Below the pieces are notes generated by a model. It did no database searches. It saw nothing but the letters and a program-made list of their open reading frames with translations, and was not told the origin of the DNA. Below are positions 7,602 to 14,738 of a stretch of 21,482 nucleotides of DNA, in pieces (within the stretch, counting starts at the first letter, position 1; the number at the start of each line of letters is the position of its first letter). This DNA comes from Chlorobiota bacterium (GTDB lineage: Bacteria; Bacteroidota; Bacteroidia; Bacteroidales; JAADJA01). The stretch spans positions 1 through 21,482 of the forward strand of contig JAUVIX010000008.1 in the NCBI GenBank assembly GCA_030592565.1, given 5' to 3'. The position numbers were made by a program, and so were the translations under genes.

Positions 7602-8705
7602 TTAATCACTCTCTTTCAATGTCAATATTTTCATCCGACTTTCAAAATTCTCAATTGTCTTATCGGTTTTAAAGTCTATAATCTTATGTTCACCGGCAAG
7701 GATATCAAAATAATTATCTGAGAAAAAACCCTCATAATCAATTGAAAGAAATACATTTTTTGCAAGTTTATCCGTTGTTATACTTATCTGATAGCCTATT
7801 GGGCTTTTTTTAATGCTTTTTGTAATAAGCGAAGAAGGCAATTCCAAATCTTTGGGTAGTACAAAATAGAAGTTTTTGTCTGCCAGCGTCAGCTCTTTCA
7901 ATATCACCTTTGCAGATAAAACAATATTTTGCTTATTCATCTCTTTTGTAAGCTCGCTAACTTTAACTTTGTAATAAACTTCGCTGGAATTTTTTGGAAT
8001 ATTAACCGGAATGGACTTACTCCAAAGTTTCGTCCCTTCAAAATCCTCCAGTTTCAATTCAAGGGTTGCCTGATATTCCTTTTGCTCATCCGAAACCAGG
8101 AAAATTCGCAATGAGTCCATTTCTTTTTCAAAAGAGATCAAAACCGGTTTATATGCCTCCCTCACAAAATAGTGCAGCGCTTTCCAACGGTTGTAATAAT
8201 CAACACCTGACCAGGAAATTACAGGCCAGCAGTCGTTCAACTGCCAATAGAGTGTCCCCATACAATAAGGCATGGCTCGGCGGTGCGCTTCTATGGCTTT
8301 TGTAACTCCATACGCCTGAACAAGCTGACTGATATAATTATCTCTTTCAAAATCGTTTGGAACATTATACTCCCGTTTCATGTAAGTATCAATAATCTCC
8401 ATACCCCGTGGATGCTTATTGTGGTTACGTAAAGCTTTTGAATTTAGATTTATATCAGATGAATTGAGACAAGCCCGGAGGGTTTTAACATCGGGGAAAC
8501 CCTGAAAGCCATATTCGCTCATAAATCTGCCTACTTTCTTTTCATAAATCTCAAAAGGCTCTTCACCCCACCAAACTCCCCAGTAGTGCATATCTCCTTC
8601 ATACATAGCTTCCTTATGTCCCCAGCCAATGCGTGGTGACGATGGAATGTAGGTTATTCCGGGAGAATATTTTTGAACAACGTCAGGTAATATTTTTTCA
8701 AACAA
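7602..8705 (-). CDS. C-terminal half of a GH2 beta-mannosidase, separated from its N-terminal half by an in-frame TAG
   Basis: These 367 codons continue the upstream ORF in the same frame after its TAG stop at 8721-8723; the six codons between (S S Y L N plus the TTG) are also open. The segment carries the second part of the TIM barrel: GDMHYWGVWWGEEPFE, GRFMSEYGFQ with nucleophile Glu at residue 64 (537 in the joined protein), GTLYWQLNDCWPVISWSG, and then the C-terminal beta domains to LKESD. The only initiation codon near the front is a TTG at 8703-8705 without a visible ribosome site, so independent translation is doubtful. It also lacks the acid/base glutamate, so it should be inactive alone. 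Joined to the N-terminal half it gives 840 residues, normal for bacterial beta-mannosidases. No second frameshift or stop is seen. Confidence 0.85.
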   Translation of the reverse strand: MFEKILPDVVQKYSPGITYIPSSPRIGWGHKEAMYEGDMHYWGVWWGEEPFEIYEKKVGRFMSEYGFQGFPDVKTLRACLNSSDINLNSKALRNHNKHPRGMEIIDTYMKREYNVPNDFERDNYISQLVQAYGVTKAIEAHRRAMPYCMGTLYWQLNDCWPVISWSGVDYYNRWKALHYFVREAYKPVLISFEKEMDSLRIFLVSDEQKEYQATLELKLEDFEGTKLWSKSIPVNIPKNSSEVYYKVKVSELTKEMNKQNIVLSAKVILKELTLADKNFYFVLPKDLELPSSLITKSIKKSPIGYQISITTDKLAKNVFLSIDYEGFFSDNYFDILAGEHKIIDFKTDKTIENFESRMKILTLKESD

Positions 8706-8720
8706 ATTCAGATAGCTACT

Positions 8721-10124
8721 CTAAACCTCAACGGAATCCTGTTTTGTGTATCTGAGAGACTTCTGCCAGCCCCAGTTGTGCCAGCCTTCATCCGATTCGT
8801 TATTACCACACCACAGAGCAAGCGAAGGGTGATACTGAATACGCTTAACCTGCTCCTCAGCCTCCTTCTCAACATTATTTAAAAATGCGCTATCGCCGGG
8901 ATACATATTACAGGCAAACATAAAATCCTGCCAAACAAGAATTCCCTTTTCATCACATAAATTATAGAACTGGTCTTTTTCGTAAATGCCGCCACCCCAC
9001 ACACGCAACATATTCATATTTCCATCAACTGCCGATTTTATAACCTTGCTGTAATGATTGGCAGTGACTCTTGATGGAAAATTATCCTGGGGAATATAGT
9101 TTGCACCCTTAATGAAAACCGGAACTCCGTTGAGCTGAAAATAAAAGCTTTCGCCGATTGAATCGGGTTGCTGAACCAATTTAAGCGTACGGACACCTAT
9201 TCGTTTGTATTTTCTATCGATAGAATTGTTGGCCTGAAGTAAAAACCTGAAATGGTATAAGTTCTGTTTCCCAAGACCATTTGTCCACCACAACTTAGGA
9301 TTATCAACATAAAAAGTAACCGGATACTCTTTTGCACCTTTTTCAAGTCTTACTCTTTTCTTATTTATTATGTCATTAAAGTCATCATCAAAAACAGAGA
9401 GAAACCCATCCTGCTCCAGGGAAGATTCTATCTCGAAATAAGATGTATAGTATGCCGTATCTGCAGTTACTGAATCCTGAACTATTCTGATGTTTTCAAT
9501 CCTTGCATCTTTCCACGTCCGCAGATAAACAGATTTCCATATTCCCATTGTAATGAACCGTGGCCCCCAGTCCCAACCATACTGATATGGCGCTTTGCGG
9601 GTATATGCCCGTTCGTCAGGCAACTTGCAATTTACTTTCGAAGCCTTTACGGAATCCTCTTTAATGGGAGAATTAAACTTCACAACTAACTCATTATCTC
9701 CTTTCTTAAGGTTATCTTTGCAATCAATTGTCCATTCTCTGAACATATTATCTGCCTTAAGAACAAGAGAGTCGTTAAGAAAAACATTGGCATATGTATC
9801 AAGACCAGTAAAGACAATTTCTATATGATCATTTTCCAGAAGTTCATCATCTGCTATAAAAGTGGTTTTGTATTCCCAGTTGGTTTCACCAATCCATTGC
9901 AGTTGCTGTTCATTATCTCCAAAAAAAGGGTCTTCAATTAACTTGTTAGCAAGCAGGTCAGTTTGAACAACACCGGGAATATCTGCCTGATGCCAGTCGT
10001 TATTTCCAATTTCGGAAAATTGCCAGTTTTTATCAAGTTCCTTTTCGGAAACGGGTTGTCTGATGCAGGAAATATTTAATAATGTCAATAATATTAAGAG
10101 TAGGAAAAAAATTATTTTGTTCAT
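8721..10124 (-). CDS. N-terminal half of a GH2 beta-mannosidase (exported, probable lipoprotein), ended by a premature TAG
   Basis: These 467 residues start with a hydrophobic export signal ending LLNISC. Cys20 could be lipidated, though Asn at -3 is not ideal for a lipobox. The GH2 sugar-binding domain (about 30-200, with the conserved YQYGWDWGPRF) and the Ig-like domain (about 210-320) follow. The first part of the TIM barrel holds RVWGGGIYEKDQFYNLCDEKG and WCGNNES with the acid/base Glu443. The frame stops at TAG (8721-8723) just after QDSVEV, where homologues usually continue with a Trp before the next helix. TGG to TAG is therefore the simplest explanation. The intact enzyme would cut terminal beta-mannosyl residues from mannan or N-glycan fragments in the periplasm or at the surface. 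As it stands, the product ends before the nucleophile and should be inactive. Confidence 0.9.
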   Translation of the reverse strand: MNKIIFFLLLILLTLLNISCIRQPVSEKELDKNWQFSEIGNNDWHQADIPGVVQTDLLANKLIEDPFFGDNEQQLQWIGETNWEYKTTFIADDELLENDHIEIVFTGLDTYANVFLNDSLVLKADNMFREWTIDCKDNLKKGDNELVVKFNSPIKEDSVKASKVNCKLPDERAYTRKAPYQYGWDWGPRFITMGIWKSVYLRTWKDARIENIRIVQDSVTADTAYYTSYFEIESSLEQDGFLSVFDDDFNDIINKKRVRLEKGAKEYPVTFYVDNPKLWWTNGLGKQNLYHFRFLLQANNSIDRKYKRIGVRTLKLVQQPDSIGESFYFQLNGVPVFIKGANYIPQDNFPSRVTANHYSKVIKSAVDGNMNMLRVWGGGIYEKDQFYNLCDEKGILVWQDFMFACNMYPGDSAFLNNVEKEAEEQVKRIQYHPSLALWCGNNESDEGWHNWGWQKSLRYTKQDSVEV

Positions 10125-10201
10125 ACACAGATTCCTTATTTATTAAACAAAGCATTTCAATTTTCACTATTTTTATTAATCATAATCTCTCACTTCCCAG
10201 A

Positions 10202-10230
10202 CAAAGATAAACTAATTTTCTATCTAGCAA
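10202..10230 (-). promoter_or_regulatory. Candidate promoter of the split beta-mannosidase gene
   Basis: On the minus strand TTG (10230-10228), an 18-base spacer and TATCTTTG (10209-10202) match the Bacteroidota consensus. The leader would be about 70 bases to the ATG at 10124. It sits back-to-back with the mutS2 promoter in the 194-base divergent gap. Confidence 0.5.
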
Positions 10231-10281
10231 CAATACCAACTATTGGGTATGTATGACAAATTGAGATTTTGATTCTCCCAA

Positions 10282-10314
10282 TTGCAGCATAATTCCGGTT
10301 TCTTCCTACCTTTG
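10282..10314 (+). promoter_or_regulatory. Candidate mutS2 promoter, predicting a leaderless mRNA
   Basis: TTG (10282-10284), a 22-base spacer and TACCTTTG (10307-10314) fit the Bacteroidota consensus. Only four bases separate the -7 element from the GTG start at 10319, so the transcript should begin at or very near the start codon. Confidence 0.5.
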
Positions 10315-10318
10315 TCCC

Positions 10319-12754
10319 GTGATTTATCCAAAAAACTTTGAAGTAAAAACCGGTTTCGATAAAATCAGGCAGATGATACGCGACAACTGCCTGAGTCCGA
10401 TTGGAGTGCAGCATATTGACAAGTTAACCTTTACAACAGATGCCACACTTATCAGGCGACTGCTCGATCAAACCGAGGAATTCAGGCAATTGATGCTTGA
10501 GGAGTCCGGGTTTCCATCGCAAGATTACTTCGATCTTACTTACGAATTGCACAGGATAAAAATTGAAGGCACGTACATTGAACAGGAAAACCTTTTCGAC
10601 CTAAAATCATCATTAACAACAATCTCAGATATTCTTCTGTTTTTTAAAAAGTCTGATCCTCAAAAGTTCCCGAATCTTATCTCTTTAGCCAGTGAAATTT
10701 TTGTCGATAAAATGATTGTAAGGAATATTGAAGGAATTATTGATGATAAAGGAAATATTAAAAACAATGCTTCTGCAAAACTTGCTGAGATTAGGAAATC
10801 ATTGTCAAAAGAGCAGGCATCTGTTGACCGCAAAATGAGAAAGGCAATGAGCGAAGCAAAACGTGCAGGATGGACCAAGGATGATACTGAAGTTACCATT
10901 CGTGAAGGCAGGCCTGTAATTCCTGTGGCTGCTGCTCACAAAAGAGCAATTAAAGGTTTGATTCATGATGAATCGGCAACCGGACAAACAGTTTATATTG
11001 AGCCTGTTGAAGTTTTTGAAATACATAACAAAATAAGGGAGTTGGAGAGTGCCGAGCGGAGAGAAATAATAAATATTCTGAAAAATTTCTCCGGATTTGT
11101 CCGTCCTGAAATTCCAAACCTGATTGAGGCATACAAATTCCTTGGCCTGATTGACTTCATTCGTGCAAAGGCATCTTTTGCACTAAAGATTAATGCACTT
11201 AAACCGAAAATTGCAGATCAGCCGTTAGCCAGGTGGAATGAAGCTATACATCCTCTACTTTACCTTTCGCATAAAAAACAGAACAGGCCTGTTGTGCCTC
11301 TCAATATTCAGCTTGACAATAAACGCCGGATTCTTGTTATTTCGGGCCCTAATGCAGGCGGAAAATCTGTATGTCTTACTACAGTAGGGTTGCTGCAATA
11401 TATGCTGCAATGTGGGTTGCTTATTCCTGTAAAAGATGATTCTATTGCAGGGGTTTTTAAGAATCTTTTTATTGATATAGGTGATGAGCAGTCGTTGGAA
11501 AACGACCTTAGCACATACAGTTCCCACCTGCTGAACATGAAGCATTTTGTAAATCACTCAGATGCTAATACCCTGTTTTTGATTGATGAGTTCGGCACAG
11601 GAACAGAACCGCAACTTGGAGGAGCCATTGCAGAGTCTGTTTTAGAAAAACTTAATAGCAATAAAGCTTTTGGAGTTGTGACAACTCATTACTCAAACCT
11701 TAAACTGATGTCGAAGGAGGGAAATGGCATTGTGAATGGAGCTATGCTTTTCGACACAAAAGCAATGCAGCCTCTGTTTAGTTTGAAAATCGGCAAACCT
11801 GGAAGTTCATTTGCTTTTGAGATTGCACGCAAAATTGGATTCCCTAAAGATGTTTTGAAAAATGCAGAAAAAAAGACCGGCAAAAAGCAACTTGATTTCG
11901 ACGAACAGCTTCAGCAATTAGATATTGAACGCAAAGAACTGGAAAAAAAGAGAGTGGAGGTGAGTGTTGCCGATAATTTTCTGAGTGAGATGATTGATAA
12001 ATATGAAAAACTATCAAAAGATATGAAACTCAAAAAAGAAGAGATAATAGAAAAAGCCAGGCAGGAGGCTTTGGAGATTGTTGATTCATCGAACAAACTT
12101 ATCGAAAATACAATAAAGGAGATAAGAGAAACGCAGGCAAACAAAGAGAAAACTAAAAAGTTGCGTCAGAAACTGGAAAAAGAGAAAGATAGGATTGTTG
12201 AGAAAATAGAGCCGGAAAAGAGGTTCAAAACAGGGAAACAGAAAAACAGATCAGAGGTAAACAAAAATAAAGTTAAGGTAACCAGGCCGATTGCGGTTGG
12301 TGATGTTGTAAACCTTAAAGAACAGGGAGTTACAGCAGAGGTAATATCTATAAAAGGAAGTGATGTTATACTTTCATTTAACTCAATAACCTTAAAAACA
12401 ACGCTTGACCGGATTGAAAAATCAAATAAAATAAAAACTCTTCAAAAACCTGCTTCGGGCAGAAATCGCTATTCAGGTATCACGGAACACATCAACAAAA
12501 AGATGGCAAATTTCAAACTACAAATCGATGTACGTGGAAAACGAGGTGAGGAGGCTCTTGATATAGTAAAACAATATATTGATGATGCCATTCTGGTGAA
12601 TATAGGAGAGGTAAGAATTCTTCACGGTAAGGGTTATGGCACTCTGCGTTCTCTTATACACGATTATCTGAACACGATTCCTGAAATCAAATCTTTCAAA
12701 GACGAGCATATTGAGCGCGGAGGGCACGGAATTACGGTGGTGGTGTTTAAATAA
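10319..12754 (+). CDS. mutS2: MutS2-family ATPase/endonuclease
   Basis: This 811-residue homologue of MutS lacks the mismatch-reading domains. It has an N-terminal helical core, then the ABC-type ATPase with Walker A GPNAGGKS (343-350), Walker B TLFLIDEFG (418-426) and the signature-like STYSSHLLNM (398-407). A charged coiled-coil stretch follows (about 520-650), then a basic linker, and a C-terminal Smr domain with DVRGKRGEEAL and HGKG (769-772). MutS2 proteins suppress homologous recombination in some bacteria and rescue collided ribosomes in Bacillus; which applies here cannot be read from the sequence. The start is a GTG giving MIYPKNFEV, which matches the usual beginning of Bacteroidota MutS2. 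The next in-frame ATG, at 10373, would cut 18 conserved-looking residues. Length is normal and all motifs are intact. Confidence 0.95.
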   Translation: MIYPKNFEVKTGFDKIRQMIRDNCLSPIGVQHIDKLTFTTDATLIRRLLDQTEEFRQLMLEESGFPSQDYFDLTYELHRIKIEGTYIEQENLFDLKSSLTTISDILLFFKKSDPQKFPNLISLASEIFVDKMIVRNIEGIIDDKGNIKNNASAKLAEIRKSLSKEQASVDRKMRKAMSEAKRAGWTKDDTEVTIREGRPVIPVAAAHKRAIKGLIHDESATGQTVYIEPVEVFEIHNKIRELESAERREIINILKNFSGFVRPEIPNLIEAYKFLGLIDFIRAKASFALKINALKPKIADQPLARWNEAIHPLLYLSHKKQNRPVVPLNIQLDNKRRILVISGPNAGGKSVCLTTVGLLQYMLQCGLLIPVKDDSIAGVFKNLFIDIGDEQSLENDLSTYSSHLLNMKHFVNHSDANTLFLIDEFGTGTEPQLGGAIAESVLEKLNSNKAFGVVTTHYSNLKLMSKEGNGIVNGAMLFDTKAMQPLFSLKIGKPGSSFAFEIARKIGFPKDVLKNAEKKTGKKQLDFDEQLQQLDIERKELEKKRVEVSVADNFLSEMIDKYEKLSKDMKLKKEEIIEKARQEALEIVDSSNKLIENTIKEIRETQANKEKTKKLRQKLEKEKDRIVEKIEPEKRFKTGKQKNRSEVNKNKVKVTRPIAVGDVVNLKEQGVTAEVISIKGSDVILSFNSITLKTTLDRIEKSNKIKTLQKPASGRNRYSGITEHINKKMANFKLQIDVRGKRGEEALDIVKQYIDDAILVNIGEVRILHGKGYGTLRSLIHDYLNTIPEIKSFKDEHIERGGHGITVVVFK

Positions 12755-12776
12755 GTTGCACACAACCGTATTGAAA

Positions 12777-12966
12777 AAAAAATAGTTACTACTCAGCAGA
12801 TTTGCAAAACATAGCAACCTGTTAATCAATACGTTTTGTCATAATTTTTGGCTACGCTCTCAAAAATTACGCCAAAACAATATCTTTTATTAACTTTCTA
12901 CCTGTGCTAAAGCACGGGTCTATTGAATATCAACTAAATACACCTGCTTAGTAGTAACAAAAAATA
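12777..12966. mobile_element. MITE-like non-coding element with terminal inverted repeats and flanking direct repeats
   Basis: GTTACTACTCAGCAG (12785-12799) and CTGCTTAGTAGTAAC (12944-12958) are inverted repeats matching at 14 of 15 positions, bounding 174 bases. Directly outside both ends lies the same 8 bases, AAAAAATA (12777-12784 and 12959-12966), like a target-site duplication, though the tract is A-rich. Inside are nested palindromes: GTTAAT/ATTAAC (12821-12826, 12889-12894), GTTTTG/CAAAAC (12833-12838, 12873-12878) and TAATTTTTG/CAAAAATTA (12842-12850, 12861-12869). A separate hairpin lies at 12900-12919 (ACCTGTGCT/AGCACGGGT). There is no coding capacity. It fills most of the 256-base gap between mutS2 and the thioredoxin genes. 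Only one copy is in this window, so mobility is inferred. Confidence 0.55.
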
Positions 12967-13010
12967 AAGTTAAACGTAAGAAATTATCAGGTTAGTGAAA
13001 CCCAATATTG

Positions 13011-13337
13011 ATGGCAACAAAAACAAACATTATAACATTAAATTATCCCAATTTCGACAAAACACTTGAAGGAAATCTTCTCCTTGTTGATTTCTGGGCA
13101 GAATGGTGTGAGCCCTGCAAAGTGCTTGACCCGATACTTGAAGATATCGCAAATGAGTTTGAAGGAAAACTGTTGACAGGAAAAGTTAATGCCGATGACA
13201 ATCGTTTGCTTACAAACAAATACGGTGTAATGAACATTCCCACAATGATTTTGTTTAAAGACGGCGAGAAGGTTCATCATTTTATTGGAATTCAACCAAA
13301 AGAGAGTATAATATCAGTAATTAAAAAATATTTATAA
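13011..13337 (+). CDS. Thioredoxin with an unusual CEPC active site
   Basis: This 108-residue cytosolic thioredoxin has the full fold: strand LLLVDFWAEW, the active site C33-E34-P35-C36 followed by K, the NADDN segment, GVMNIPTMILF with the cis-proline, and a final helix KESIISVIKKYL. Canonical thioredoxins have CGPC. A glutamate at the first variable position is unusual and should alter the redox potential or the pKa of the attacking cysteine (inference from studies of CxxC variants). I chose the ATG at 13011; a TTG at 13008 would add one residue. It is followed after 3 bases by a membrane-anchored thioredoxin with which it shares strong similarity, so the pair probably arose by duplication. 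I found no clear promoter in the spacer, much of which is occupied by the MITE-like element. Confidence 0.93.
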   Translation: MATKTNIITLNYPNFDKTLEGNLLLVDFWAEWCEPCKVLDPILEDIANEFEGKLLTGKVNADDNRLLTNKYGVMNIPTMILFKDGEKVHHFIGIQPKESIISVIKKYL

Positions 13338-13340
13338 AAT

Positions 13341-13772
13341 ATGTTACAATTAGCAGGTACAGGAAACACAGTTTCCATAATTTTTGCGGTTTTATTAGTC
13401 GGATTTATATTTTACAATTTTCTGAAATCAAAAAAACGATTAAGTGCACCTCCATCTGAAAATGTCAAAATACTTACCGATCAAAACTTCGATCAAATCA
13501 TAAAGTCAGGAGTTACGCTTATTGATTTCTGGGCAGAGTGGTGTGGACCCTGCAAAGTTCAAGGGCCAATTATTAATGAAATTGCCGATGAATTAGGCGA
13601 TAAAGCAAATATTTGCAAGTTAGATGTTGATCACAACAGAAGGGTATCTTCCAAACTCGGAATCCAAAATATACCTACTCTTATGCTTTTTAAAGACGGC
13701 AAGATGATAAAACGATTTGTCGGAGTAAAACCAAAGGGTGTACTTATGAAAGCAATTAATACTTATATGTAA
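13341..13772 (+). CDS. Membrane-anchored thioredoxin (CGPC)
   Basis: This 143-residue protein has one N-terminal transmembrane helix (about residues 10-28), a basic stretch KSKKR (30-33 region), and a thioredoxin domain with WAEWCGPCK (Cys68, Cys71), the DVDHNRR segment and NIPTLMLF with the cis-proline. No positive charge precedes the helix and several follow it, so the positive-inside rule predicts that the thioredoxin domain faces the cytoplasm. This would be a membrane-tethered cytosolic reductant rather than a periplasmic one. It starts 3 bases after the CEPC thioredoxin and is followed 11 bases later by a small two-helix membrane protein with two cysteines, a possible partner in passing electrons through the membrane. 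Confidence 0.9.
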   Translation: MLQLAGTGNTVSIIFAVLLVGFIFYNFLKSKKRLSAPPSENVKILTDQNFDQIIKSGVTLIDFWAEWCGPCKVQGPIINEIADELGDKANICKLDVDHNRRVSSKLGIQNIPTLMLFKDGKMIKRFVGVKPKGVLMKAINTYM

Positions 13773-13783
13773 TCCGCAGTTTT

Positions 13784-14023
13784 ATGACAGAGAATAAAGA
13801 GAACAGGAAAAAAGGAATGCTATTTGGGAAGATACCTGTCATTTCTGCAATTGGTGCTGTTTTGGGAATCATCGGCGGATATATTTATTACGCAAAAGTC
13901 GGTTGCAACTCAGGTAGTTGTGCTATAACCTCGAATCCATATATGAGTATGCTTTGGGGGGCAGCAATGGGATATCTTATATTTGATCTTTTTACAGGAA
14001 AGAATAAAAAAGATGGAGAATAA
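13784..14023 (+). CDS. Small membrane protein with conserved-type Cys pair (DUF6132-like)
   Basis: This 79-residue protein has two predicted transmembrane helices (about 18-36 and 53-70) and a basic N-terminus and C-terminus, placing both ends inside. The loop between holds GCNSGSCAITSNPY with Cys41 and Cys46. That loop and the following MLWGAAMGYLIFDLF resemble a family of short Bacteroidota proteins of unknown function that I believe is DUF6132. The family name is from memory and should be checked. The cysteine pair would face the periplasm. Being third in a cluster after two thioredoxins suggests a redox role, possibly as a relay or a thiol target, but nothing in the sequence proves it. 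Confidence 0.75.
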   Translation: MTENKENRKKGMLFGKIPVISAIGAVLGIIGGYIYYAKVGCNSGSCAITSNPYMSMLWGAAMGYLIFDLFTGKNKKDGE

Positions 14024-14052
14024 TGCTTTTGAAAATAAGGTGTCAGCTATCT

Positions 14053-14406
14053 TTACATTTTACTGAGTGATTCCCTTATTGTCTTGGTCAGTTTACTAAC
14101 AACCAGATTGTAAGAATCATTAATCCATTCATATAAAATATCATCCTCCACCGAACCATCAATTATTACAGTATTCCAATGCTTTTTACTCATATGATAT
14201 CCGGGTTTTACTGCAGGATATCTTTCTCTCAGTTCAAGAACTTTTTCCGGATCGCATTTCAGATTAATACTAAAATTATCTTCTGTATCTGTCAAAGCAA
14301 ACATCTTGTCCATCACTTTAAAAACTAAAGATGTTTCATCAAATGGAAAGGATTCAGAAACCCCATTTTTAGATAGACAATAATCTCTTAAATCCTCAAT
14401 ATTCAT
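14053..14406 (-). CDS. MmcQ/YjbR family protein
   Basis: This 117-residue soluble protein matches the YjbR (MmcQ) alpha/beta fold with a double-wing shape resembling DNA-binding folds. It has an N-terminal MNIEDLRDYCLSKNGVSESF helix, FPFDETSLVFKVMDKMFAL, the NLKCDP segment, YPAVKPGYHMSKKHWNTV (about 64-81) and a C-terminal helical tail. The biochemical role of the family is unsettled. The gene is convergent with the thioredoxin cluster, with a 29-base gap at 14024-14052 lacking a hairpin. Its promoter candidate lies 14 bases upstream. Confidence 0.88.
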   Translation of the reverse strand: MNIEDLRDYCLSKNGVSESFPFDETSLVFKVMDKMFALTDTEDNFSINLKCDPEKVLELRERYPAVKPGYHMSKKHWNTVIIDGSVEDDILYEWINDSYNLVVSKLTKTIRESLSKM

Positions 14407-14738
14407 AGTTTGATTTTGCTCAAAAATAGCAATAAAAAACCTGTTCCGGCAATATTAAAAGCAATTACTCTATCTTTGCAAAGCTTTTGAGAAAATGAGT
14501 TGTTCATTATACACTGTAGTTTAGACAATTAGTTAAAGTTGACAAAATAATTAATAAAATAAACCTGACAAGTAGTTTATTTTTTAGTTAGCTTTGCATT
14601 ACATTGGAGGAATCTGCAGATTTTTATTTAGCAGGTAAAAATCGGATTCCGATATATAATATTGAAATTCATTGATTTACATAATCATATAATCCGAAAG
14701 CACGATAACTCAGGTAAATATAATCTAACGTTCAAGTT
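14407..14738. other. 332-base gap before the carboxylase genes: promoter elements and a possibly structured leader
   Basis: No gene fits here; the longest plus-strand ATG frame noticed is 9 codons (14495). Two plus-strand -7 matches occur, TATCTTTG (14471-14478) and TAGCTTTG (14589-14596), both without a good -33 partner. Transcription from the second would leave a leader of about 135 bases. That leader contains a perfect 12-base palindrome AATCTGCAGATT (14611-14622) and a 13-base palindrome ATCGGATTCCGAT (14641-14653). A segment TCGGATT (14642-14648) could instead pair with AATCCGA (14691-14697), so two exclusive folds are possible. It matches no riboswitch class that I can recognise. Confidence 0.4.
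14421..14452 (-). promoter_or_regulatory. Candidate promoter of the YjbR-family gene
   Basis: On the minus strand TTG (14452-14450), a 21-base spacer and TATTTTTG (14428-14421) fit the Bacteroidota consensus. The ATG at 14406 is 14 bases past the -7 element, so the leader would be only about 8 bases. Confidence 0.45.

Noticed and set aside
7587..7608. TGATTA/TAATCA inverted repeat at the end of the mannosidase gene as a terminator.
   Set aside because: It has only six AT-rich pairs, a 10-base loop and no T tract, and it overlaps the stop codon region. It is not convincing.
7602..8705. The C-terminal mannosidase ORF as an independent gene starting at TTG 8703-8705.
   Set aside because: It is in frame with the upstream ORF, the intervening codons are open, it starts in mid-barrel, and it lacks the acid/base glutamate. 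It is half of one gene.
12518..12829. Minus-strand ORF of 103 codons overlapping the end of mutS2.
   Set aside because: It is antisense to the Smr domain of mutS2, has no family resemblance, and runs out of the MITE-like element. It is a shadow frame.
13008..13010. TTG as the start of the CEPC thioredoxin.
   Set aside because: An ATG follows immediately at 13011. The TTG adds one residue without support.
14495..14524. Nine-codon ORF after a TATCTTTG element in the gap before the carboxylase.
   Set aside because: It is too short, with no ribosome site and no conserved feature. The promoter match lacks a -33 partner.
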